A stretch of DNA of 10,825 nt from Dehalococcoides sp. (GCA_030665795.1 DAOUZD010000010.1:1-10825), one strand, 5' to 3'; shown: positions 1-5,878, counted from the stretch's first letter. Notes: a model not told the origin generated them from the sequence alone. A program made the numbers and translations.

Positions 1-14
1 TTAAGTGACTTCAT
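1..14 (-). CDS. Possible 5' end of a minus-strand gene cut by the window edge
   Basis: An ATG at 14-12 on the minus strand opens a frame that runs off the left edge after four complete codons. It lies downstream of a strong minus-strand promoter (109-114/86-91) and of a perfect AGGAGG at 44-39. That AGGAGG is 24 nt from the ATG, too far for normal initiation. It is better placed (10 nt) for a GTG at 28-26, which reads only four codons and ends in a TGA overlapping the ATG as TGATG. The real gene may therefore be expressed by coupling to a minicistron, or may start differently. No product can be named from so few codons. Confidence 0.3.
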
Positions 15-20
15 CACTTA
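2..20. repeat. Perfect 7-bp inverted repeat, 5-nt loop
   Basis: TAAGTGA at 2-8 is the exact reverse complement of TCACTTA at 14-20, separated by CTTCA. It covers the candidate start codon of the left-edge gene. It could be an operator or an RNA hairpin that holds the start codon; the sequence does not say which. Confidence 0.55.
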
Positions 21-38
21 TGTTTCACTAATACAAAA

Positions 39-44
39 CCTCCT
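39..44 (-). promoter_or_regulatory. Shine-Dalgarno AGGAGG for a left-edge minus-strand gene
   Basis: A perfect AGGAGG read on the minus strand. It supports translation beginning close to the left edge. The nearest well-spaced start is GTG at 28-26, which gives only a four-codon frame. Confidence 0.55.
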
Positions 45-58
45 AACAATAAATTAGC

Positions 59-75
59 CCCGTAACATATACGGG
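59..75 (-). other. Hairpin at the 5' end of the left-going transcript
   Basis: CCCGTA (59-64) and TACGGG (70-75) form a perfect 6-bp stem with a 5-nt loop. With the minus-strand -10 box at 91-86 and a start of transcription near 79, this hairpin would sit at the extreme 5' end of the RNA. There it could stabilise the mRNA. It has no U-run, so it is not a standard terminator. Confidence 0.45.
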
Positions 76-85
76 ACTAGCTTGC

Positions 86-114
86 ATTTTAGAGGACTTT
101 ACCCTATTTGTCAA
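86..114 (-). promoter_or_regulatory. Sigma70 promoter driving the left-edge gene
   Basis: Read on the minus strand: a consensus TTGACA (114-109), a 17-nt spacer, and TAAAAT (91-86). Transcription would start near 79. It is divergent from the promoter of the helix-turn-helix gene, with about 65 nt between the two -35 boxes. Confidence 0.75.
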
Positions 115-160
115 GCCCCCTCCCGCCTTGAAACAGATAAAAAATGACAAAAATTTTACA

Positions 161-194
161 TGACATTTGGCACAGGTATTGACAAATGGGCACA
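161..194. repeat. Imperfect direct repeat overlapping the XRE gene promoter
   Basis: TGACATTTGGCACA (161-174) recurs as TGACAAATGGGCACA (180-194), starting 19 nt later. The second copy contains most of the -35 box of the plus-strand promoter. A shorter ATGACA also occurs at 144-149. Two similar words in tandem at a promoter are typical of a repressor operator. The adjacent XRE protein is an obvious candidate to bind them, but that is inference. Confidence 0.45.
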
Positions 195-208
195 TTAAGT
201 GTTATAAT
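179..208 (+). promoter_or_regulatory. Sigma70 promoter of the XRE-family gene
   Basis: Both hexamers are perfect: TTGACA at 179-184 and TATAAT at 203-208, with an 18-nt spacer. Transcription would start near 215, giving a leader of about 48 nt before the ATG at 263. Confidence 0.85.
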
Positions 209-212
209 CTCA

Positions 213-250
213 TGTGCTACACAAGGTAAAACCTCTTTTTCTGTAGCGCA
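213..250 (+). other. Stem-loop in the leader of the XRE-family mRNA
   Basis: GCTACA (216-221) pairs with TGTAGC (242-247), extended outward to 213/250 by one G-U and two further pairs. An inner AGGT/ACCT stem (224-227/231-234) sits in the loop. The structure begins at the predicted transcription start and ends 12 nt before the start codon, so it could affect mRNA stability or ribosome access. Confidence 0.4.
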
Positions 251-262
251 AATAGGCTATAT

Positions 263-457
263 ATGGAAAGACTCCAGGAAAATCTAAAAGAACTACGAAC
301 CAAGAAGAAGTGGACACAGGAGGACCTGGCAAGAGAGGTAAATGTCAGCCTTTCCACAGTCCAGCGTTGGGAGAAAAGAGGAGGCAAACCCACTCGGCTT
401 GCCCGCCGTGAGCTAAAGAGACTCTTCCAGAGAGTGGGAATTGGCCTGGAGAGCTGA
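263..457 (+). CDS. Small XRE-family helix-turn-helix DNA-binding protein
   Basis: A 64-residue protein that is almost entirely one Cro/C1-type helix-turn-helix. The fold runs from about residue 5 to residue 55, with the motif WTQEDLAREVNVSLSTVQRW at 18-37 containing the turn and recognition helix. A basic C-terminal helix (RRELKRLF) follows. Such single-domain proteins usually bind operators as dimers and often control their own or a divergent gene. No partner domain, toxin-like neighbour or peptidase domain is seen downstream: the next gene is convergent. The start at 263 is the only in-frame ATG after the promoter. Its ribosome site is weak (ATAGG about 6 nt upstream). Directly repeated words at the promoter and a leader hairpin suggest regulated, perhaps autoregulated, expression. 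The target is unknown. Confidence 0.8.
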   Translation: MERLQENLKELRTKKKWTQEDLAREVNVSLSTVQRWEKRGGKPTRLARRELKRLFQRVGIGLES

Positions 458-486
458 TACGCGGTAATGGCTTCAATATTGCCCGC

Positions 487-1596
487 CTACAGACCGGGCG
501 GTAGCTTGATACCAAGCCTCTCTGAGATGCCTCGTAAATTGCGGACAGTGCCCTCGGGAAGAGGAATGCCATTCCGGGAACGCTCGTCAAAAGTTCTCTC
601 CTCAGGTTCGCCGGGAACGAATATCTCGCTAAAACCTTCTGCCTTGGGCAGGGCTTTGAGGCCATCAATAAGGTTATCAATGTGCTCTTTGTAACTCTCG
701 ACATCGGTGAACGTGCTGATGTCAACAGCGGCGACAACGCTGTTCTGGATGTGACGGGGAACAAAGCTCAGGCGCTCCCCGATGGCTTCTACCTTCTTAC
801 CCTCTGCTTCAGGCCCTATTTCTTTACCCAGCAGTGCCGGCTCCAGCACCGGGTTACCGGCCATAACACTGGACAAGCATTCAAACATAATGGCCAGCCC
901 CGAGCCTTTAGGGCCACTAAAGGGCAGCAGGGCACCAACTTTTTTGGGGTCAGTGGTTGGTTTACCCTCTTTGTCTAGAGCCCAGCCCTCCGGTATGGGA
1001 ATTCCCTTATCATCGGCGAGCCAAAGTTTGCCACCCGCCACTACGCTGGTGGCCATGTCCAGATTCAGTGGATGGTGGCGCTTTGCCGGCACCGAAATAG
1101 CTATCGGACTATTGTGTACTCCGGCAACCTTGGCACCGTAGGGTGCCATGTTAGGGGGGTTGCACACGAAAACGATTCCCGCCATATCCTTCTTCGCCAT
1201 CATCTGCGAGTAATAGCCCAGGGCCCCCTGGTGGGTAAGGTTACGTATCAATGCCCAGCCAATTCCTGCCTTCTTCGCCTTCTCCATCACCAGGTTCACT
1301 ACGAAAATGGTAACCACTGGACCCATGGCGCGGTCGGCTTCAACAAACAGGGTAGCCGGCGTCTCCTTGATAACCTGGATATTGGGCTTCGGGTTCATTA
1401 CCCCCTTGTCCACGTTTTCCACGTACCACGGAATCCGCAGTACACCGTGGGAGTCCACCCCCCGCAGGTTGGCCCATATCAGCGCACCCGCCTCAGCCTC
1501 TGCGCCCTCAGGGGGCATACCCACCCGCACAAATACTTCCTTGGTGAACTCCTGTAATAGTTCCCAGGCGACTACTTTAACTTCGCTCTGTGCCAT
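487..1596 (-). CDS. Malate/L-lactate (Ldh2) family NAD(P)-dependent dehydrogenase
   Basis: A 369-residue member of the Ldh2/malate dehydrogenase-2 family (the YlbC/AllD/ComC group), soluble enzymes that oxidise 2-hydroxy acids such as malate, L-lactate, sulfolactate or ureidoglycolate with NAD(P). Family signatures are in order: RGVDSHG at 45-51 with the conserved histidine, THQGALGYY at 121-129, NPP..AP.GA at 146-155, HNSPIA at 161-166 where GTNPIA is usual, LDMATSVVAGGK at 179-190, IPEGWALDKEG at 201-211, and PFSGPKGSGLA at 225-235. Length is normal for the family. The frame is open to 1629, but AAAGGAGG at 1608-1601 sits 4 nt before the ATG at 1596, so I start there; an ATG at 1599 is only 1 nt from that site. 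It has its own promoter and stands alone between a convergent regulator and a tRNA. The exact substrate cannot be told from sequence. Confidence 0.88.
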   Translation of the reverse strand: MAQSEVKVVAWELLQEFTKEVFVRVGMPPEGAEAEAGALIWANLRGVDSHGVLRIPWYVENVDKGVMNPKPNIQVIKETPATLFVEADRAMGPVVTIFVVNLVMEKAKKAGIGWALIRNLTHQGALGYYSQMMAKKDMAGIVFVCNPPNMAPYGAKVAGVHNSPIAISVPAKRHHPLNLDMATSVVAGGKLWLADDKGIPIPEGWALDKEGKPTTDPKKVGALLPFSGPKGSGLAIMFECLSSVMAGNPVLEPALLGKEIGPEAEGKKVEAIGERLSFVPRHIQNSVVAAVDISTFTDVESYKEHIDNLIDGLKALPKAEGFSEIFVPGEPEERTFDERSRNGIPLPEGTVRNLRGISERLGIKLPPGL

Positions 1597-1600
1597 CATA

Positions 1601-1608
1601 CCTCCTTT
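1601..1608 (-). promoter_or_regulatory. Ribosome binding site that sets the Ldh2-family start
   Basis: AAAGGAGG on the minus strand lies 4 nt from the ATG at 1596. The longer frame beginning at 1629 would place this site inside the coding region and has no comparable site of its own. Confidence 0.7.
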
Positions 1609-1632
1609 AACTATCGTGCCGGGTAACAATTG

Positions 1633-1662
1633 ATTTTAATGCGCTGGCTCTTGGGAAGTCAA
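1633..1662 (-). promoter_or_regulatory. Sigma70 promoter of the Ldh2-family dehydrogenase
   Basis: On the minus strand: TTGACT (1662-1657), an 18-nt spacer, and TAAAAT (1638-1633). This predicts a start near 1626 and a leader of about 30 nt. It is back to back with the tRNA promoter. Confidence 0.65.
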
Positions 1663-1695
1663 GAGGACAAATTTAAGGTGCGCCTAGGTGCCAGC

Positions 1696-1724
1696 TTGCC
1701 ACCAACCATGATTATCGCTAAAAT
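1696..1724 (+). promoter_or_regulatory. Sigma70 promoter of tRNA-Arg
   Basis: TTGCCA at 1696-1701, a 17-nt spacer, and TAAAAT at 1719-1724. Transcription would start near 1731, about 10 nt before the mature tRNA 5' end. Confidence 0.65.
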
Positions 1725-1740
1725 AGTGATGTTTGAATAT

Positions 1741-1813
1741 GCCCCTGTAGCTCAGGTGGATAGAGCAGCGGTTTCCTAAACCGCGTGCCCGGGTTCGAGT
1801 CCCGGCAGGGGTA
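1741..1813 (+). tRNA. tRNA-Arg, anticodon CCT
   Basis: A full cloverleaf can be drawn. The acceptor stem is GCCCCTG/CAGGGGT, with a G-T pair at the end. The D stem is GCTC/GAGC. The anticodon stem is GCGGT/ACCGC, around the 7-nt loop TTCCTAA. The T stem is CCGGG/CCCGG, around TTCGAGT. Loop positions 34-36 read CCT (1775-1777), which decodes AGG arginine codons. The variable loop is 4 nt, the discriminator base is A, and the 3' CCA is not encoded. The gene runs towards the end of the minus-strand replication operon, 32 nt away. No strong hairpin terminator follows, only a short T-run near 1830. Confidence 0.95.
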
Positions 1814-1845
1814 CTTTCCTCGCTTGCCTTTTTGTTTACTCTAAT

Positions 1846-3246
1846 TTATCCCCAGCGCCCCTTACGGCGCGTCGCCTTCCTTTGGCTCAGAGCATCACTT
1901 CGATAGTCAGGGACTTTAATATACAAGAAAGTACTGAGCTTCTGGTCTATCAACCTGGAGGCAATACGGCTCTCAATTTCATCCTCATCCAGCGTGAAAC
2001 CGGTGGTAATTACGGTCGGTAATCTGGCGTTATAACGATAGTTTATCACCTGGTAGAGTTTTTCCCGTGCCCAGGGAGTGGTTGACTGCTCACCAAAGTC
2101 GTCCAGGACAAGCAGCGGCGCCGTCTTTACCCTTTCGAACAGTTGGTCATAGGAAACCTTGCTCTCCGGGCTGAAAGTGGAGCGTAGATGGTCAAGAAAT
2201 TCGGGTACCACCACAAACAGGGCTGGTTCATTCGCCTGATAACGATAATTAACGATAGCCGCCGCCAGGTGAGTCTTACCACACCCGTTCTCCCCCTGTA
2301 ACACTAGCCAGCCATCGGGGGACTGAGCAAAATTAAAGGCGGCACGGTACACCATCTCCAGATTCTCACGCTGTTCTGGAGGCAGGTTTACTCGTCTCCA
2401 GTCAAAATTATCAAAGGTCATGCTCTTTTGCAATTCAAATTCCGGGCCCCAGGCATAGTCTAATGACGAGGGTTGCTTTTCTTCAATCATGCCTATTTGA
2501 CTCAGTTCAGGGTCGGTTAAACGGGTTTGTATTCTCTCTTCTAACCGCTCCAGAGGAATGATCGGCACAATCACGGTAGGTAGTTTGCGATTAAAGCGAT
2601 GCGTCAATAGTTGGTCCAGTTTTTCCTTGGCCCAGGGGGTGCTGGTTTGAGCGCCCAAATCATCCAAAATTAGCAGCGGCGCATTACGTACCTGGTCAAA
2701 GAACTCGTCATACGGTATTTCGCTATCGGGGCTGAACGCCGCGCGCAGGTGGTCTAAAAGGTCAGGGGCAGTGATGTAGAAAACGGGGTAGCCGCGGCTG
2801 ATTCGCTCGTTGGCAATCGCTGCCGCCAAGTGAGTTTTGCCACCGCCACTGGGACCACTCAGGATAAGCCAGCCTTTAGGTTCTGCGGCGAAGGCTTTGG
2901 CGGCCTCATAAGTACGTTTGAATTGCTCCTGGCTCTTGGGATTCCCGCTTCTACCTTGCGGTTCTAAGTTATCAAAGGTAAATTGAGTTAGCGCGCCCAG
3001 GTTACTATATCGCTGCAAGCGGGCTTGACGCTCACTATCCTGTTCCTTTTTGACGCAGCGGCAGGCAACCACCTGGCTAAAATCCGGTTTCCCTGAAGGC
3101 AGCAAAGGATGAACGAATCCGGCCCCTTTACAAATCGGACAATTGGCGCTTGGCGAAGGCTCTTCTTCAGCGTCGGACCATATGTCCATATTTTTGTTTG
3201 ACGTATTTATCCGGGCCTTTCTTAGAATATCGCTGATATGTTCCAT
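1846..3246 (-). CDS. DnaC/DnaI-like helicase loader with two tandem AAA+ domains
   Basis: A 466-residue protein about twice the length of a normal DnaC/DnaI loader, which places the replicative helicase on DNA. The N-terminus has a likely zinc-binding cluster, C36-PI-C39 and C62-R-C64 with H46 between, as in clostridial DnaI-like proteins. Two similar ATPase cores follow. Copy 1 (about 88-250) has Walker A GPSGGGKT at 131-138 and Walker B LLILDD at 191-196. Copy 2 (about 275-445) has GENGCGKT at 318-325 and LLVLDD at 378-383. I count 56 identities over 104 aligned residues from the shared GWL to TVI. Both keep the RL arginine motif (242-243, 431-432). Copy 1 reads VPI after TVI where copy 2 has TTG, so its sensor-1 differs. 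The start at 3246 has AGAAGG 8 nt upstream and lies 80 nt inside the preceding dnaD-like gene. The role in helicase loading is inferred from family and operon position. Confidence 0.82.
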   Translation of the reverse strand: MEHISDILRKARINTSNKNMDIWSDAEEEPSPSANCPICKGAGFVHPLLPSGKPDFSQVVACRCVKKEQDSERQARLQRYSNLGALTQFTFDNLEPQGRSGNPKSQEQFKRTYEAAKAFAAEPKGWLILSGPSGGGKTHLAAAIANERISRGYPVFYITAPDLLDHLRAAFSPDSEIPYDEFFDQVRNAPLLILDDLGAQTSTPWAKEKLDQLLTHRFNRKLPTVIVPIIPLERLEERIQTRLTDPELSQIGMIEEKQPSSLDYAWGPEFELQKSMTFDNFDWRRVNLPPEQRENLEMVYRAAFNFAQSPDGWLVLQGENGCGKTHLAAAIVNYRYQANEPALFVVVPEFLDHLRSTFSPESKVSYDQLFERVKTAPLLVLDDFGEQSTTPWAREKLYQVINYRYNARLPTVITTGFTLDEDEIESRIASRLIDQKLSTFLYIKVPDYRSDALSQRKATRRKGRWG

Positions 3247-3877
3247 CGCTTTTACCTTCTGCTGACCAGTGCTCTAACATCCGGACAATGTATCTGATGC
3301 TTCTCTTATTGAGGGAAACTGCCTCTCTGATGGCATCTCTAATCCAGACTTCAGGGTACAACTTCTCCGCCTCACGCAGTTCTTCGGCAATCATCGGGGT
3401 CAGCATGCCGACATTCTGTTCATAAAGCGTAAAAATATCCGGCTGTTCCTCTGGCTCAATATAGGTTTTTTCTGTCGCTTTGAGCCCGCTCAATTTGAGT
3501 TCACCATTTTGAATTTTAGCCATAATCTTCCGGTCGGACTCAGTATTGAGCAAATAGACATCCTCGGACACCTCTTCTCTATCTAACACCACATGGATAA
3601 TGGTTCCCCGTTTGGTCGCCATTTCCAGGGCACTACGCAATACCTCATCCGGCGCCTTATCTCCTCCCCTCAAGCTACTCACCAGGCCCGGATTCCCCAG
3701 CAGCTCCCGATAAGTAACAAAACGAGGATAACCCCGTTTACGGTAAAGTACCGCCAGCACATGCAGCGTTGTCTTTAACTCGCTGATATCATTGATTTGA
3801 GGCAGGATGCTACTCAAGAAAAAATTGGGTATAGGGGTAAACTCCATCTTGGCTGGAAAACCGGTAAGCTGACTCAT
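3167..3877 (-). CDS. DnaD-domain primosome protein
   Basis: A 236-residue protein with the DnaD/DnaB-II layout. The N-terminal part (about 11-110) looks like the winged-helix domain, with FTPIPNFF (13-20) and YRKRGYPRFVT (45-55). The C-terminal DnaD domain (about 149-207) has YEQNVG.LTP.IAEEL, then YPEVWI..AI.EAV..NKRS..YI.RMLE.W...G at 174-208. A basic tail ends the protein. In Firmicutes, DnaD-type proteins remodel origin DNA and help recruit helicase with its loader. Here the gene lies between dnaB and a loader-like ATPase, which points to the same role. Its ATG overlaps the dnaB stop as ATGA and the ribosome site is weak, so translation is probably coupled. An ATG at residue 11 is an alternative start but has no better ribosome site. 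Confidence 0.87.
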   Translation of the reverse strand: MSQLTGFPAKMEFTPIPNFFLSSILPQINDISELKTTLHVLAVLYRKRGYPRFVTYRELLGNPGLVSSLRGGDKAPDEVLRSALEMATKRGTIIHVVLDREEVSEDVYLLNTESDRKIMAKIQNGELKLSGLKATEKTYIEPEEQPDIFTLYEQNVGMLTPMIAEELREAEKLYPEVWIRDAIREAVSLNKRSIRYIVRMLEHWSAEGKSDGTYQRYSKKGPDKYVKQKYGHMVRR

Positions 3878-5271
3878 AATAAGCTCGGCTCTTCACTACT
3901 GATTGGATACTCAAAATTATAGAACTTGGCTAGGTTGTGCCGGAAACGCAATTTTACCTGCCCGGTAGGTCCATTGCGGTTCTTGGAGATGATAATATCG
4001 GCTTCTTCTCGTGGGTATTCTTTATCCGGATGCTGGAGCTGCCATTCTTGCTCATTAGGGTTATAGTATTCTTCACGGTAGATAAAGATGACAATATCAG
4101 CATCCTGTTCAATGCTGCCACTTTCACGCAGGTCGGCCAGTTGCGGAATGTGTGACGCCCGCCACTCTACGGCTCGGCTGAGCTGTGATACCGCCAGCAC
4201 TGGTATATTAAGCTCGCGGGCTAAGGCCTTGAGGGAACGGGAGATGTAGCTGATTTCCTGAACCCGGTTTTCCCCTCTTACCCCTTCCCCCTGCATCAGT
4301 TGTAAGTAGTCAATAATAATCAGGTCAATGCCACGCTCGCGGTCGAGACGGCGGGCTTTACTTCGCATTTCGACTACTCGGAGCATAGGTGAATCATCTA
4401 TGTAGATTGAAGACTCGGACAGGATGCCGATAGCTTCCATAATCCGTTTCTCCTCATCTTCAGTGTGAAGCCCGAAACGGACCCGCCTTGAATTGACCCC
4501 CGATTCACTGGAAAGCAAACGTAAGACGGACGACTCCCGTGCCATCTCCAGACTGAACAGCGCCACACACGCTTTTTGCTCCACGGCAACGTTTCGGGCA
4601 ATACTAAGTGCTAAACTCGTCTTGCCCATACTGGGCCGGCCGGCGATAATAACCAGGTCAGAGCGCTGAAATCCGCCCAGAAATTCATCCAGGCCAACAA
4701 AGTTGGAGAGCACGTAGGGCAGCGGTGCCTGAGGATAGCCTTCTTCTCCTTCGAGAGTTGGCACCGTCTCAAAATACTTATCCAGCACCTGACGAATATG
4801 GGTGAAGTCCCGTTCACCCTGCCCGTGACGCAGCTTAAATAAGATATCCTCGGCCCGACTCAGGCTGGCATTAACATCGGGACCAGCTTCATAGCCAACC
4901 CGTGCAATTTGGTCAGCAGACTTGATTAAGCCACGCATTACCGACAGGCGATGAACAATTTGGGCATAGTGCTCGACATCAAGAGAAGTCGGACATATGG
5001 CTATGAGATGACTTAAGTAGGCGGCACCACCGCATGACTCCAGTCTTTCCCGTCGCGCCAGTTCTTGCGCTACCGTGATTTGGTTAATGGCCTCATTACG
5101 TTCGTAAAGCGACAGGCAGGCTTCATACAGCCATTGGTTTTGCTCATGATAGAAATCAGGCGGCTGAAGAAAGGTGGCAATTCTATAGATTGCCGTGCCA
5201 TCTATCAGCAGCGAACCGATTACCGCTTCCTCAGCATCAAGGTCATGAGGTGGTAATTTTTCACTATACAC
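3874..5271 (-). CDS. dnaB: Replicative DNA helicase DnaB
   Basis: A 465-residue hexameric 5'-3' helicase of the replication fork, complete and of normal length, with no intein. The N-terminal domain begins with the family pattern LPPHDLDAEEAVIGSLL (6-22). The RecA-like motor has Walker A GRPSMGKT (211-218), FSLEMA (239-244), Walker B LIIIDYLQL (317-325), VSQLSR (361-366), the LADLRESGSIEQDAD block (378-392), and the arginine-finger region KNRNGPTGQV (430-439). The start is GTG at 5271, inside the last codons of rplI (8-nt overlap). A purine-rich GAGGAG about 10 nt upstream lies within the rplI tail. The stop overlaps the next gene by 4 nt. Linkage of rplI to dnaB is common in bacteria. The addition of DnaD- and loader-type genes directly downstream is what stands out here. 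Confidence 0.97.
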   Translation of the reverse strand: MYSEKLPPHDLDAEEAVIGSLLIDGTAIYRIATFLQPPDFYHEQNQWLYEACLSLYERNEAINQITVAQELARRERLESCGGAAYLSHLIAICPTSLDVEHYAQIVHRLSVMRGLIKSADQIARVGYEAGPDVNASLSRAEDILFKLRHGQGERDFTHIRQVLDKYFETVPTLEGEEGYPQAPLPYVLSNFVGLDEFLGGFQRSDLVIIAGRPSMGKTSLALSIARNVAVEQKACVALFSLEMARESSVLRLLSSESGVNSRRVRFGLHTEDEEKRIMEAIGILSESSIYIDDSPMLRVVEMRSKARRLDRERGIDLIIIDYLQLMQGEGVRGENRVQEISYISRSLKALARELNIPVLAVSQLSRAVEWRASHIPQLADLRESGSIEQDADIVIFIYREEYYNPNEQEWQLQHPDKEYPREEADIIISKNRNGPTGQVKLRFRHNLAKFYNFEYPISSEEPSLL

Positions 5272-5878
5272 TCTGGTTCGTCTCCTCTTTCTCCTTTACC
5301 CTCTTTTTTTTCTTTTTCTCCCCTTCTTCTGCCTTCTCCGCCTTTTTCTCCTTCTTCTCCTCTTTCTCCCCAGCTGTCGCTCTTTCTTTCTTCGCTTTCC
5401 CCACCTTCTCCACCTTTTTCTCCTTCTTCTCCTCTTCTTCCATCACCTTAAGCTTTATCTTGGGTATGATATCTTTAGTCAGTCTAATGGCTATTTCATA
5501 GCTGCCGACTTCACGGATAGGCTCATCCAACTCTATTTTCCTTTTGTCCACAACTAACCCGGCACTCTTCTCAAGCTCATCGGCAATATCAGCGTTGGTA
5601 ATCGAGCCGTAGAGTCTATCCTTAGCCCCCGCCCGAGCTTTGAGCACAATCTCCTGCCCTTCCAGTTGTTTAGCCAGTTCCCTCATCTCAGCTTCAGTTT
5701 CGGCTTGCCGTTGAGCTTTCTTTTTCAGTTGTGCTTCTATAATCTGAGTCGCTTTGGCATCGGCCAATATGGCCAGCTTTTTCGGTATCAGAAAGTTCCG
5801 GCCATAACCATCAGCTACTTCTTTAACTTCACCCGTTTCCGCCACATTGGGCACATCTTCTAAGAAGACAACCTTCAT
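5264..5878 (-). CDS. rplI: 50S ribosomal protein L9 with long Lys/Glu C-terminal tail
   Basis: The 204-residue L9 of the large ribosomal subunit; usual length is near 150. The N-terminal RNA-binding domain has the signature GEVKEVADGYGRNFLIPKK (16-34). A long helix (about 41-75) and the C-terminal domain (about 76-146, including GSITNADIADEL) follow, as in normal L9. Residues 147-204 are an added low-complexity tail in which I count 39 of 58 residues as Lys or Glu. It is likely disordered or a charged helix. The start ATG has AAGGAG 7 nt upstream and its own promoter. The end of the tail overlaps the dnaB start by 8 nt, so the tail codons also carry the dnaB ribosome site. Confidence 0.96.
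   Translation of the reverse strand: MKVVFLEDVPNVAETGEVKEVADGYGRNFLIPKKLAILADAKATQIIEAQLKKKAQRQAETEAEMRELAKQLEGQEIVLKARAGAKDRLYGSITNADIADELEKSAGLVVDKRKIELDEPIREVGSYEIAIRLTKDIIPKIKLKVMEEEEKKEKKVEKVGKAKKERATAGEKEEKKEKKAEKAEEGEKKKKKRVKEKEETNQSV
5278..5442 (-). repeat. Purine-rich low-complexity tract encoding the L9 tail
   Basis: The minus strand is nearly all A and G here (runs of AAG, GAG, GAA), broken by occasional GCC, GTG and similar codons. It codes the Lys/Glu tail of L9. Such tracts are prone to slippage and length change between strains. Confidence 0.7.

Noticed and set aside
482..503. CCGCC/GGCGG pairing between the two convergent genes as a terminator
   Set aside because: The stem is only about 5 bp, lies partly inside the Ldh2-family coding end, and no T-run follows on either strand.
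345..764. 139-residue minus-strand open frame at the end of the Ldh2-family gene
   Set aside because: It lies across the convincing XRE and Ldh2-family genes in another frame, has no family pattern, and has no ribosome site.
1072..1557. 161-residue plus-strand open frame
   Set aside because: It is antisense to the well-supported Ldh2-family gene, and its composition, rich in His, Arg and Val, looks like a shadow of that gene.
1846..3877. Prophage origin of the DnaD-like and DnaC-like genes next to a tRNA
   Set aside because: Such pairs occur in phages and tRNAs are integration sites, but here the genes are coupled to dnaB and rplI, no integrase or att repeat of the tRNA 3' end is seen, and the base composition does not shift.
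3874..5271. Intein in DnaB
   Set aside because: DnaB often carries inteins, but the length is normal and the Walker A, Walker B and arginine-finger regions are uninterrupted.
5190..5501. Plus-strand frame giving a Ser/Phe-rich protein
   Set aside because: It is the complement of the purine-rich L9 tail; the composition is a by-product of that tract and not a membrane protein.
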